A stretch of DNA of 22,865 nt, from positions 1-22,865 of the forward strand of contig LRSR01011104.1 of NCBI GenBank assembly GCA_001579985.1. Reading direction: 5' to 3'. The notes under the pieces are model-generated. The model saw nothing but the letters and a program-made list of their open reading frames with translations, was not told where the DNA came from and did no database searches. Both the position numbers and the translations under genes were made by a program. Shown one piece after another: positions 1 to 10,215 of this stretch; within the stretch, counting starts at the first letter, position 1; every line of letters begins with the position of its first letter. This DNA comes from Hypsibius dujardini (lineage: Eukaryota > Tardigrada > Eutardigrada > Parachela > Hypsibiidae).

Positions 1-38
<38 letters not shown>

Positions 39-78
39 GGCAAACAGGCAGGCAGGCAGATAGGCAGACAGACAGACT
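1..78. repeat. CAGA/CAGG tetranucleotide array
   Basis: The array is cut by the left edge. It lies in the intron that follows exon 84-122 of the receptor gene, so it reads as TCTG on that gene's sense strand. Confidence 0.95.
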
Positions 79-83
79 CGTAC

Positions 84-972
84 ATGCTCTCCCGAAGCCA
101 TATAAAGCTTTCCTGCAGCGACCTGAAAGGGAAAGCTCCTTGCCGTGTGTCTGGTTAAGATGGTGTAATATTCAAACTCAATTCTGCGTCTATATGTAAA
201 GTGATAATTTTTATTCTTAATCATCTTCCTGAACTTACAAGTACATTTCTGATGAAAGATCCTGGAAGCATGAGGATGATTGCTGTTAGGAAAAAAGGCA
301 TTGAAAAATATAAAAAATGGTACTGACACCAAGTAGATATATGTATATATGTATATATGTATAAATGTATATATGTATATATGTGTACATGTACATGTTT
401 ATATAGCAGTAGCAGCGTTTAGGACTGACCTCTAGCCGTACTGTTGATATCCGTCAGAGTCTGTCGAATTTTCTCATCCTGCGAGCCGTCTTTTGTGTCG
501 CTCCGCAGAAAGTAAAAATTCGGCGGCACTTCCTTCGCGTATGACTTCAGGCGGCCGCGCAGGAAGCTTCGCATACGATTACCCAGCCCGTTGAAGAAGA
601 CATTGGACGGGTCCACGACGACGGCAATGTCCGAGTAGTTGCACGTCACGTGTAGGAAATGCAAAATTAAATCACAAATTTCCGTATAAAAGAACGGGCT
701 TCGAATGAGGTGGGTGAAATCATCCCGTGACTTCCCGGTCACGTCCTGGATGTTGGAAGCGGGACAGGCAAGGAGGGGAACGTCCTGCTGCTCGGCCATG
801 GTATTGACGTCAGCGGTGGAATCGTCACAGCCTCCAGACAAAGAAACATTTTACCCAACAGACACACAGACAAACAGACACACAGACACAAACATACAGA
901 CAGGCAGACACACCAACACACAGACACTCAAACAGACAAACAGATAGACAGACAGGCAGACAGACAGACAGG

Positions 973-1016
<44 letters not shown>

Positions 1017-1412
1017 TAGAACAGACAGACAGACATCATTGCAGTGGATCCGGAATTTCTTGCCTGGGCCTATGTAAACATGACAGGTAACATTTTCGGT
1101 CATCAACTCCATAATTCTCTGAAAAGCATCATTCCTGGGACCACAGCGTGGTCCGGCATCTTTATAGTGGAAGACCAGCTGAATCCCCAAAGGAAGAACC
1201 AAAGCGTTAGCATCCGCGAGACCCATTTCAATCGCGGGTGCGGCCTTAGCATACTGCGCGAGCAAGTCAGGACTGCCTGTCTCAATGATCCCACACACAT
1301 GGATGATCAGGTCTTCTCCGGCAGCTGCCTCACCTCTAACATTGAAACGTACCACCATAGACAAAATCAGCATCGAAATTACATCGAAACGCAGAAAGAA
1401 TAAAGCTGACAT
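84..1412 (-). CDS. ANF-receptor-domain protein, probably a receptor guanylate cyclase (5' part, runs off left edge)
   Basis: Exons on the minus strand are 1064-1412, 430-831, 239-282 and 84-122; their phases (1, 1, 0, 0) join without a stop to give 278 codons. The ATG at 1412 is followed by a hydrophobic stretch (FFLRFDVISMLILSMVV) that looks like a signal peptide. The extracellular part then shows the order typical of natriuretic-peptide-receptor ligand domains: APAIEMGLADAN, a Cys-containing segment (GPRCGPRNDAF), YIGPGC across the first splice junction, VPLLACPASN, SDIAVVVD, then AIILMLPGSFIRNVL and VAAGKLYMASGEH on two very small exons. In this family the domain sits outside the cell and controls a kinase-like and a guanylate cyclase domain; those lie beyond the window, so the cyclase activity is inferred. 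Intron 1 uses a GC donor. Another ANF-receptor-domain protein remains possible. Confidence 0.75.
338..400. repeat. TATATG-type AT-rich microsatellite
   Basis: Alternating TATATG and TACATG steps lie in the 147-bp intron between receptor exons 430-831 and 239-282. Confidence 0.85.
859..1037. repeat. CAGA/CACAGA array in receptor intron 1
   Basis: The array fills most of the 232-bp GC-AG intron (832-1063). It is CAGA-rich on the plus strand, hence TCTG-rich on the sense strand. Long Cys/Leu/Ser/Val reading frames across it are repeat translations. Confidence 0.95.
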
Positions 1413-1500
1413 TTTCAGGTTCAGACAAAAACAGAAAATGAAGCAGGAAAAATATCAGTCAGACACGATAAAATTTTCTTGGGGAAAATGTGACAAGGTT

Positions 1501-1995
1501 TCAGGCAAGCCGCTGCACCTCCCGTCGCAGGTCGTCCAGGTCAAGTTTACCTGCGGAAATTGCTCGCGCATCCAATCCATCACAGGATAAATCAGCGAGT
1601 CGGCAAACTTCCTTCTTCGTCAACAGCGACAACGGATCAGGATTCAGACAGCTGGTATCCTTTTCCACCGCTTCCTCTGCCTTAGCCGATCTCGTCCACG
1701 TCTTCTTCCCCTTCCCATTACTCCGAATATCCTCCCATGTCTGTCGAAGTGGGAGCTTTCGGCGCAGCGCTTTTGGGTCCGATTCCCGTGAGGATTTGTA
1801 GCCCTGCTGGAAGAGACACTCCCAGATGGTCAGCGCCGTCTCGGAGAATTCACCGTTGGCGGTGGCGTCACCTGTCGGTCCACTTGGGTCCACGTGGTTT
1901 CCGGTCCCCTCGCCGTCCAAAACATCTTCTGTTGTGTTGAGCAGTGAGACGGATGATGAAACAATCGGACTCGTGCAGTTCCGGTTGGTAGACAT
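1501..1995 (-). CDS. Unrecognised protein, possibly a single-exon or last-exon gene
   Basis: The reading frame from ATG at 1995 to TGA at 1501-1503 codes 164 aa; it stays open upstream to about 2052, so an earlier start or an upstream exon is possible. The first 45 residues are rich in Ser, Thr, Asn and Gly. A conserved-looking stretch follows (ALTIWECLFQQGY), then a basic patch (ALRRKLPLRQTWEDIR, GKGKKTWTR) and a Leu-rich C-terminus (LSLLTKKEVCRLADLS, LDLDDLRREVQRLA). It has no signal peptide, membrane segment or motif I can name. It ends 89 bp upstream of the receptor gene's ATG on the same strand. Codon use looks protein-like rather than repeat-derived, which is the main reason to keep it. 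Confidence 0.45.
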   Translation of the reverse strand: MSTNRNCTSPIVSSSVSLLNTTEDVLDGEGTGNHVDPSGPTGDATANGEFSETALTIWECLFQQGYKSSRESDPKALRRKLPLRQTWEDIRSNGKGKKTWTRSAKAEEAVEKDTSCLNPDPLSLLTKKEVCRLADLSCDGLDARAISAGKLDLDDLRREVQRLA

Positions 1996-2145
1996 GATTT
2001 CAAACAACACCAAAAGTGTCTGTGTCTTTGCATGCGCGAATACGAAAAGCAAGTCTGAATGTTGCTAAGCCAAGAGCCACAGCTTGATTCGGATGAAACC
2101 AAAGCTTGTAGACAAACAAACAATCAAACTCACAGGTGGGCACAT

Positions 2146-2301
2146 GGACAGACAGACAGACAGACACAAACAGACACAGACAGACAAACAGACAGTAAGA
2201 CAAACAAACAGATAGATGTACGGATAGATAGACAACCAGGCAGGCAGGGAGGCAGGCAGGCAGACAGACAGACAGACAGACAGGCAGACAGACAGACAGG
2301 C

Positions 2302-2346
<45 letters not shown>

Positions 2347-2427
2347 GGCAGACAGACAGACAGACAGACAGACAGATAGATAGACGTACGGATAGATAGA
2401 TAGACGAGCAGGCAGGCAGGCAGGCAT
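2146..2427. repeat. CAGA/CAGG array between two minus-strand genes
   Basis: A long CAGA run with CAGG, CAGATAGA and CAAACAGA variants. It separates the two unrecognised minus-strand genes and makes up most of 2000-2737; I see no gene in the remainder. Confidence 0.95.
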
Positions 2428-2737
2428 GGTTCTAGACATCATCATCAAGGTGTCTGTGGAAGTGTACAAGGTATGTCTGAGTGTTTCAAACCAAGAGAAG
2501 TTGTTTGATTCGGATGAAGTCAAAACGAAAAAAATGCCTTAATTTATCACAACAAAATAAAAACTCGTAAATAACTGTAGAACGTGTTAAAATGTCACAT
2601 GAGAGATGTAATTTATGGGAAGCAGACCTCAAGGTCGGAGGTCGATATCACAAAATTTTGATTTTCAAGCAGCGCAATTTATATAACCTAATCGCTATGA
2701 GATGATGATAAAATCAGTTAAGCAGGATGAATTCTGT

Positions 2738-3812
2738 TCATATTAGTTGATTAAGCGGGTTGCTGCCCACTTCCGGTTCACCGTCAGCTCGGCCGGTGTC
2801 CTGCGTCTTCTCCCCGTCCTCCGTGCTCTCTTGGATCTTTTCATGTCGATCGTCGACCTCGACGACGGTCCGGTGTTCGCCAACTTCCGGTCGGTTGTGC
2901 TTTCTTCCCTGCTCCACGGTGAAGATCAACGCTTCCGGGTCGGTAGGAACACCTGTGGGAAGATAGGCATAGCCCTGACCGAAACCGTCAATGGTTGCAG
3001 TCGATTGATCGATTGATTGATAGACCGTCAATCGTTCCAGTTGATTGATCGATTGATTGATTGATAGACCGTCAATGATTCTACTTGATTGATCGATTGA
3101 TTGATAGACCGTCAATGATTCTACTTGATTGATCGATTGATTGATAGACCGGCAACTGTTCCCTTTGATTGATCGATTGATTGAAAGACCGTCAATCATT
3201 GCACTTGATTAATCGATTGATTGATTGATAGACCGCCAATCGTTCCATTTGATCGATCGATTGATTGATTAGTTGCATTCGCACTGATCGCATGAGTCAA
3301 TCAATCAATCAATCATTCATTTCTACGCACCTTTGCCAACTTCCTCGGCCACGTCAATCTCGCCCGGTTTCAACTCCGGCTCCGCTGTCTTCACATCGGG
3401 GAAGTCCACTTCTTTCGGACTTGTAATTATAATCTCGTCAGATTTCACGGGCTTGATTTCGGGAGCTGTGCGCGAGCCTGGTAGCTCCACCTCACGCGGC
3501 GCATTTCCAATGTCGATTTCCGGCGCCTTCAACGCTCCCTGTCCGCCGCGGCCCAATCCAGCCTCCGTTCTCGCGCTCGACTCCATGGCTACACTCTGAA
3601 AGCTCATTCCGGCGCCACTCTCTTCCGTGACGGTGGTGCGGATCATCCGCGCAGCGGTCTTTATCACCGTTTCTCCTTCCTCGCTCAGTAATGTCCTAAA
3701 AACAATAATTGAAGTGCACAAACGTAACGGAAACTGCTCGAGGGAGTGTCAGTGGATGCGGAATTAAATTCGCCACATACTTCGCCACGACGGACATTGC
3801 CTTGGCTGCCAT
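2738..3812 (-). CDS. Unrecognised acidic protein, three probable exons, last junction unresolved
   Basis: Exon A is 3781-3812, starting at an ATG in good context (A at -3, G at +4): MAAKAMSVVAK. It ends at a GTATGT donor in phase 2. Exon B is 3331-3695, with acceptor TTTTTAG and a GTGCGT donor in phase 1. It holds LLSEEGETVIKTAARMIRTT followed by a Pro/Glu/Lys-rich region with repeated EVDFP, EVELP and GEID-like motifs. Exon C runs from about 2974 (acceptor GGTCAG) to TGA at 2738-2740 and encodes GYAYLPTGVPTDPEALIF and a Glu/Asp-rich tail ending NPLNQLI. The A-B junction is in frame. The B donor (phase 1) does not match the obvious phase-0 acceptor of C, so a different acceptor, an extra exon or two separate genes are possible. 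I do not recognise the family. Confidence 0.5.
2984..3275. repeat. 40/44-bp minisatellite with TTGA core
   Basis: About seven units. The shared ACCG start occurs at 2984, 3024, 3068, 3108, 3148, 3188 and 3232, so units are 40 or 44 bp, differing by one TTGA step. Each unit has a unique part (a version of ACCGTCAATGATTCTACT) plus GATTGATC-type runs. It lies between exons B and C of the unrecognised minus-strand gene and its left end touches the acceptor region of exon C. Confidence 0.92.
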
Positions 3813-4045
3813 TTCGATGAAGGATTTTGGCGAAAAACTCTCAGGGAAGCAGCGAGATCTTCCAGAATGTCTTAAGGTTTTCTCCCCGAAACTTTTGCGT
3901 GTGATACAATCCAATGAGTGCGAATACTTTTTATATTCCGTAATGATACTGCGGATTCATGGATTGCGAAGTTTGAGCACGAAGGAATCGAAGGACCGCA
4001 AAATATACAACAAAATCACAAATGGAATTTTCCAATGTTGTTTAA

Positions 4046-4190
4046 TTTTTGAGGCGTGGCTTGTGGGGGCGCCACCAGTCTTTTGAGATTGCGGCGTCCA
4101 ATAGCGTGGTTCAGATTAATTTATTAAATGGTTATTTAAATACTGAATAAGTTTTTTGTTTTAAATTAAAATCAGACGCTTGCTCACGTG
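4046..4190. repeat. Dispersed duplicated element, copy 1
   Basis: This begins TTTTTGAGGCGTGGCTTGTG and ends TTGCTCACGTG. It shares GGGGCGCCACCAGTCTT, CCAATAGCGTGGTTCA and ATTAATTTATTAAATGG in the same order with copy 2 at 4277-4451. It has no coding potential; a small non-autonomous element or a segmental duplication is possible. Confidence 0.8.
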
Positions 4191-4276
4191 TTAATTTATT
4201 ATTCACCTAAATTTAGTTTGGCCAAAAATGATTTAGTCTAAGTGGCTTCAAAGTGGTTTCCTGGTATATTATCTGA

Positions 4277-4451
4277 TTTTTGAGGCGTGGCTTGTGAATC
4301 GCCTTTTGGGGGCGCCACCAGTCTTGTGAGATTTAGGCATCCAATAGCGTGGTTCAAATTAATTTATTAAATGGTTATTTATTTATTAAATAGGTTTTTG
4401 GTTGTAAATTATCTGAATTTCAGCTTGAAGCAAAAGATGCTTGCTCACGTG
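4277..4451. repeat. Dispersed duplicated element, copy 2
   Basis: The same landmarks as copy 1 appear in the same order and orientation, with an insertion of about 11 bp after GGCTTGTG and a longer right part before TTGCTCACGTG. The copies are separated by 86 bp. Confidence 0.8.
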
Positions 4452-4660
4452 GTAATTTTTATTTTACTTTAATTTAAATTATAATTTAATTCAAAGTTGA
4501 TATAAAATACGGGCAATTAGCGTTTCTATAATACATATATATTTTTTTAAATAAAATTTAAAAAAATTAGGCTTTAGTCACGTGCTGAATTTTTAAGTTG
4601 TTTCATTTAAATTTAAAATCTTAAAATCCCATCTAAATATGTTTAGACAGAATAAACGAG

Positions 4661-4666
4661 AAAAAA
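4661..4666 (-). terminator. RNA polymerase III terminator of tRNA-Gly
   Basis: Six A residues on the plus strand give TTTTTT on the tRNA strand, one base after the discriminator base, as expected for a Pol III stop signal. Confidence 0.85.
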
Positions 4667-4667
4667 C

Positions 4668-4738
4668 TGCGTTACCCGGGAGTCGAACCCGGATCACCTG
4701 CTTGGAAGGCAGGCATACTACCGCTGTACTAGTGACGC
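4668..4738 (-). tRNA. trnG-UCC: tRNA-Gly (anticodon TCC)
   Basis: The 71-nt minus-strand sequence folds as a cloverleaf: a 7-bp acceptor stem, a 4-bp D stem with loop AGCGGTA, a 5-bp anticodon stem (CCTGC/GCAGG) with loop CTTCCAA, a 4-nt variable loop and a 5-bp T stem (CCGGG/CCCGG) with loop TTCGACT. The anticodon TCC lies at 4704-4706 and reads GGA codons. The discriminator is A; no CCA is encoded and there is no intron. One acceptor pair is a C-A mismatch (positions 5 and 68). The internal promoter boxes are intact, so it is probably functional. Confidence 0.93.
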
Positions 4739-5348
4739 GCATTCACTGAACGCTGTCATAGCATATTCCTCCGAAGTATTTGCACATTTTCTGGTTAGCT
4801 TTCTGTTGACGACGGTGGGAAAAGTGGCTAAGAGACGTCCCGCATACACACCCACTTCTCTGGAAACACAGTATACTTATTAACCATTCAACAGCAGAGT
4901 CCCCGGAGGGTCCCCCGAGCTCCCTGTTCCCTGCGTACCAGTTCATATAAATCCATGTACAGTAAATGTAGTATCCCATACTAAGTTCAGGATAGAGGGA
5001 CAGCAGGCGTCACGCAGTTACAGACATACTTTCGCTTAGTTGTCCCAGACACACCGGAAGGATGTGATCGCCTTCCCATTTCTAAGACATCATCACCATC
5101 TCGAACAGATCGAAATTTTTTTTTATAATCCCATGTCTTTGTCTGTGTAAAATTTCTATGTCTTTTTAATTGCGGTTTTATTGAATTTTACCATGTGGGA
5201 ATAATTTCCCTCGCTAACCCTGCCGGGGCTGTGTCGCAGCGGCTTCTGTGAGCGAATTCATTTCTTCTTGCTCGTAGCGGGACAGGCTTCCGTAGCCGAA
5301 AAAAGGGGGCGACTATTAGCCGGTGGTAATTTGCGGAGGTTTCTCGGG
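4739..5348. other. Intergenic and probable 5' region of the SGLT gene
   Basis: I see no gene here. The segment lies between the tRNA and the SGLT start codon on the opposite strand, so it should hold the SGLT promoter and 5' UTR; I cannot identify a TATA box or other specific element with confidence. Confidence 0.4.
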
Positions 5349-6001
5349 ATGGCTTCTGTGGATGGAGGATCGGCTAGTGGATTGCCTACAACCGGGTCCT
5401 TGCTGCACTGGGCGGACGTGGTTGTCATTACCGGCTACTTTGTCTTAGTCCTCACTGTTGGAATTTGGGTGAGTATTTGGGATAATACGTGTCTGTGTCT
5501 GTGTCTGTCTGTGTCTGTGTCTGTATCTGTGTCTGGTCTGTGTCTGTGTCTGTGTCTGTGTCTGTGTCTGTGTCTGTGACTGTTTCTGCGAGTATCAGTC
5601 CTAAATTCCTGTATCCAAGGGCCCTATTAAAAGACTAGCTACATGCCATAAGGCAGCATAAGCATCAGCCGGGCCTGATTACAATCTCGCGTTTATTTCT
5701 GCGCCACTTAACCTTCCTTTTTTTCATTCGCCTTTCACAGTCCTCCCGACAGATGAGCCGTTCCGGATCCATTTCGTCATACTTCCTGGCCGGACGCTCT
5801 ATGAACTTCGGCTTGGTAAGTCTCGCCGTCGTCAGTGCATCAAAGGGATCAGTCACAACGGTCCGTTAATTGAGTTTGTTTATACGAGAATACACTTCCT
5901 GCGCTCAATTTATGCGTCCGGGCGTGGACAAACCGAAAAACGGAGGTCCCTAAAGAGAATTACTGTTGACGGCCGACCATCAAATCACACATACAGACAC
6001 A

Positions 6002-6051
<50 letters not shown>

Positions 6052-6569
6052 AATACTAGTATGAGATACTAGTGAAGCAGGAGCACACGACGGTGCGCGC
6101 CCTCTGGAGATCTCCCAGTTTACCGTCACGGAACGCATGCTGGAGTGTAATCCCACTGGAACAGGACAAGATGAATATTCCCCGAAGTCTTAATGCCCCG
6201 GCGTCACTGTTTCTTTACACGCTTTAGGTGGGTGCTTCGCTGTTTGCGTCAAATATTGGATCGGGACACTTCATCGGACTCGGTAAGACAAAGGAGAACG
6301 GGCAGCCCAAATGGCAAAGAACTCCCAAGCCCGGTACTTTAGCCATCCATAAATAATAAAAATATTGAAGTGTTGTCGTTTCATTAAATTAGCAAGAAAT
6401 TCGATAAAACTGCACGTCCAGATCTTGACACGATCGATGATGATATTGAGGGCTGTTCGAGCTCGAGCGGTCGGTCAAAGTGACGATCGGCTTGTCCGTC
6501 TTTTGATTGTTAGTTTGTCTGATTTGTGTCTGACCTGTCTTGCCTAAACTATGTGTCTGTCTGTCTATG

Positions 6570-6602
<33 letters not shown>

Positions 6603-9600
6603 GTCTGTCTATCTGTCTGTCTGTCTATCTGTCTATGTGTCTGTCTATCTGTCTGTGTGTCTATGTGTCTGTCTGGGTGTCTGTCTGTCTGTCTATCTGT
6701 CTGTCTGTCTGCAGTTTTACTTGGATTTGTTTTTTACTTGGATTGTGCTTGTGGCTGTGGTTTTCTCGACGTTTCCTGCAATGCCAGTCCAGTCAATAGC
6801 CCAAAGATTGAAACTTGTCTGGATCTGTTTATCCAAGGCTTCTCACATAGAGTACTTTATATTTTGCAGCCGGGAGTGGTGCCGCGTCCGGGATCGGGAT
6901 CGGGGCCTACGAGCTGAACGTGGGTGTTGTTTTATTGTTTTAGACGCGCCCCCTTTGAGATGAGAAAACATTTGCTTTACGAACAGGCTTGTTTTATTTG
7001 CCTCATCCTCGGATGGATCTTCGTGCCGGTCTACATCGCTTCCGGGGTAATCTACATATACAAACTCACACTTCAAATGTTCTTTTCACACACGAATTAT
7101 CGATCCAATAATCTTACTCAATTTACTTAATTTAGATCTATACAATGCCAGAGTACCTTCATAGGCGCTACGGTGGCCAACGCATCCGTATCTACTTATC
7201 CGTCCTGACCCTCCTCCTTTACGTCTTTACTAAAATATCCGTAAAAAAACAATAACATCTGTCTGTGTGTCTGTGTGTGTGCCTGTGTGCCTGTCTGTCT
7301 GTCTGCCTGACTGTCTGTCTGTCTGTTTGTCTGTCGGTTTGTCTGTCTGTGTGTCTGTGTGTCTGTGTGTCTGTGTGTCTGTCTGTGTGTCTGTGTGTGT
7401 GTGTCTGTGTGTGTGTGTCTGTGTGTGTGTGTGTGTGTCTGTTTGTCTGTTTGTCTGTGTGTCTGTTTGTCTGTGTGTCTGTCTGTGTGTCTGTGTGTCT
7501 GTGTGTTTGTCTGTCTGAGCGTAGATTTTTTACTTCAATTTTCCTGCAGGCGGACTTGTACGCTGGAGCCATATTTATCGAACAGTCCCTGCGGTGGGAT
7601 CTTTACGTCAGTGTCGTCATCCTTCTGGTGATTGCGGCCGTATTCACGGTGACTGGTAAGAGTGTACCAGTATTATTTAACTGACATCATAATGCACAGA
7701 CAGACATTTTGTGGGAAATTATAGGTGGACTTAATGCAGTAATCTGGACGGATTTCGTGCAGTGCGTCATAATGTTGGCTGGAGCTTTCTCGTTACTCGT
7801 GGTGGTGCTGGTCAGGGTTGGCGGCTACAAGGAGCTAATCGAACAGTTCCCTCTAGCTAAGCCCAAAGTCGTCAAGGCAAATGCTACTCACTGTTCAGAC
7901 GTCCCGAAGAACTTCCTCCATCTGCTTCGCGGTAACTAATAAACAGGCGGATTTGTGGTCTCAAACAGACACAGACACAGACACAGAAACATACACAGAC
8001 ACAGACACAGACACAGACACAGACACAGACACAGACACAGACACAATAACTAATATCGCACAGCTAATTCTGTTTGCACATCCAAATGCAAAGACAAAAA
8101 GCCACAGCTAAGACTAAAGATAAAAACTCAATTACAAGATATTTTGCTCTAATGCAGGAGCTGACGACCCAGAACTTCCCTGGCCTGGAGTACTCTTCGG
8201 TCTGTCGGTTTCCTCGATTTGGTACTGGTGCGCCGATCAAGTTATCGTCCAACGAGTACTGGCAAGCAAGAACTACTCTCACGCTAAAGCGGCATGCGTA
8301 GTATCCGGATACTTGAAGTTGTTGCCCATGTTCCTTATGGTTCTACCTGGAATGGCTGCTCGAATCCTTTTTCCGGGTATGTAGATATAGACACATTGAT
8401 GTCCGTAAAAAATGATTGGCCATCTGTCTGCTAGACTGCATGTCTGTCTGTCTGTCTATCTGTCTGCCTGTCTGCCTGTCTGCCTGTCTGCCTGTATGTC
8501 TGTCTGTCTGNGTCTGTCTGTCTGTCTGTCTGTGTGTCTGTCTGTCTGCCTGTTTGCCTGTTTGTCTGTCGTTCTGTCTGTCGTTTTGTCTGTCTGTCTG
8601 TCTGTTTGTCTGTTTGTATGTTTGTCTGCCTGCCTGCCTGCCTGCTTGTCTGTATGTGATTCTGTCTTTCTCTTTTCTCTTTCTTCTGGGATGAAGTATT
8701 TTCATGAACGGTAAGTTGGTGCCTACTTAACTCGCAGATGAGGTTGGATGCGTTGATCCGGATATATGTGAGCGGGTCTGTGGCTCCAGACAAGGATGTA
8801 CGAACATCGCCTACCCGAAAGTGGTAATCGAACTCATGCCTGCTGGTAAGACACGATCAAAATCCCGCATTATTCTTCCTTGTTTATGGGATTAAAAATA
8901 AACGCCTTCCCCCCCCCCCTCGGAAGTAGGTCTTCGAGGACTGATGCTGGCCGTGATGATGGCCGCCCTCATGAGCTCCTTAACGTCCATTTTTAACTCC
9001 AGCTCGACCATCTTCACAATTGATGTCTGGAAGACTTACCGACCGAAATCGTCCGAAGCGGAATTGGTGATTGTGGGCCGGTGCGTGGTTATTCCTCGCT
9101 CGTTCTTGGCGTTTGTCTGTGTCGCAATTTTTCTGTCTGTGTCTCAACTTGTCTGTCTGTGTCTCAACTTGTCTGTCTGCGTCTCAACTTGTCTGTCTGC
9201 GTTGCAGTTTTTGTTCCATTTTTTTATTCGACTAACCAGAAATTTTGCTGTCAATTTCAGCATTTTTACTGTCGGCATGATTATTGTCTCGCTGTTTTGG
9301 GTGAGTAAAAGTTGATGTCTGTATGGAAAACTTTAATTATGGACAAATTGTTTATATTTTATTCATTTTATTTTATTCCTTCGGAAAAATCTAAGAACTG
9401 AACTTACTTTCTAGGTTCCAATTATCAAGGCATCAAAAGGGTCGCAACTGATGCATTATATACAATCGATAACGAGCTATTTAGCGCCACCTATCGCCAG
9501 CACTTACTTCCTCGGAGTGATGACCCAGCGTGCGAACGAAAAAGTAATTACACTTGACCATTTCGCGGTACTTTATTTTTTTATAATTTTTTAAAGAAAA

Positions 9601-10160
9601 AAAAATTTAAATTTTTTTTATAATTTTTTATAATTTTTTTTTCAAATTTTTTTGCCGTTTAATCTGGTTATTTAACTAGTAATTGGATTAACGATAGGGA
9701 GCCTTCTGGGGATTGGTGTTCGGTCTGGTGATCGGGATGACCCGTTTCATCCTGGGGTTCTTCGTCTTTCCCAGCGTGGAGTGCGGCGAGGTCGATCTCC
9801 GGCCGAGCTTCATCAAGGACGTCCACTATCTCCACTTCGGTCTGATCCTCTTTGTTTTATGTATCGCCATTACCATGACTATCAGCTACTTCACCGACCC
9901 CGTCTCCCAACACAGGGTATTCATCTCTCGGCTCCCTCGGACCGCATAACTGCGAAAAGCTTTCCAATTTGCGGTATAATTTCGCATTTAAATCTAATCG
10001 ATCTTTCCTGCCTTGTCTCTCTGACAGCTTTATCGCCTCACTTACGCCCTGCGGAATAACGTGCAAGAAAGACTGAGTTCCGATGCTGTGGATGGAAAGA
10101 TAGAACTTGAATTTGAAGCTGAACGTGGTGCGTAACTTTCTGTCTGTATGTCTGTCTGTA

Positions 10161-10215
<55 letters not shown>

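Larger units (their letters stand above)
3813..4667. other. AT-rich intergenic DNA without a recognisable gene
   Basis: Apart from the duplicated element at 4046-4451, I see only AT-rich sequence, including poly-T and TATATA runs near 4530-4570. A short match to the element's end (AGTCACGTG) near 4577 may be a third fragment. Confidence 0.6.

Noticed and set aside
739-1039. Long minus-strand frames rich in Cys, Leu, Ser and Val (and the same type at 2065-2523, 6526-6963, 7265-7684, 8412-8714, 10541-10984, 12493-12882, 22347-22782)
   Set aside because: They are translations of TCTG arrays; both strands and several frames are open because the repeat has no stop codons. The real exons nearby end at splice sites.
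2059-2379. Arg/Gln/Thr/Asp-rich frames over CAGA arrays (also 7219-7572, 10667-10930, 11698-11955, 13358-13564)
   Set aside because: Complement of the same repeats; no family resemblance and located in introns or intergenic DNA.
3331-3812. Faint similarity of the N-terminus of the unrecognised gene to the start of COQ8-type (ADCK3) kinases
   Set aside because: Only short Ala/Thr/Val-rich helical stretches resemble it; no KxGQ or kinase motif follows and the frame ends at 2738.
4743-4979. 78-aa minus-strand frame beside the tRNA
   Set aside because: Short, no family resemblance, no splice or start context that supports it.
6924-6986. TTTTAG near 6945 as the acceptor of SGLT exon 5
   Set aside because: Its phase does not match the exon 4 donor. 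The acceptor GAACAG at 6981-6986 joins YELN to [10 protein letters not shown], matching the family.
9201-9207. GTTGCAG as an alternative acceptor for SGLT exon 12
   Set aside because: It leads to a stop codon shortly after; the acceptor at 9259-9260 gives the family sequence [13 protein letters not shown] in phase.
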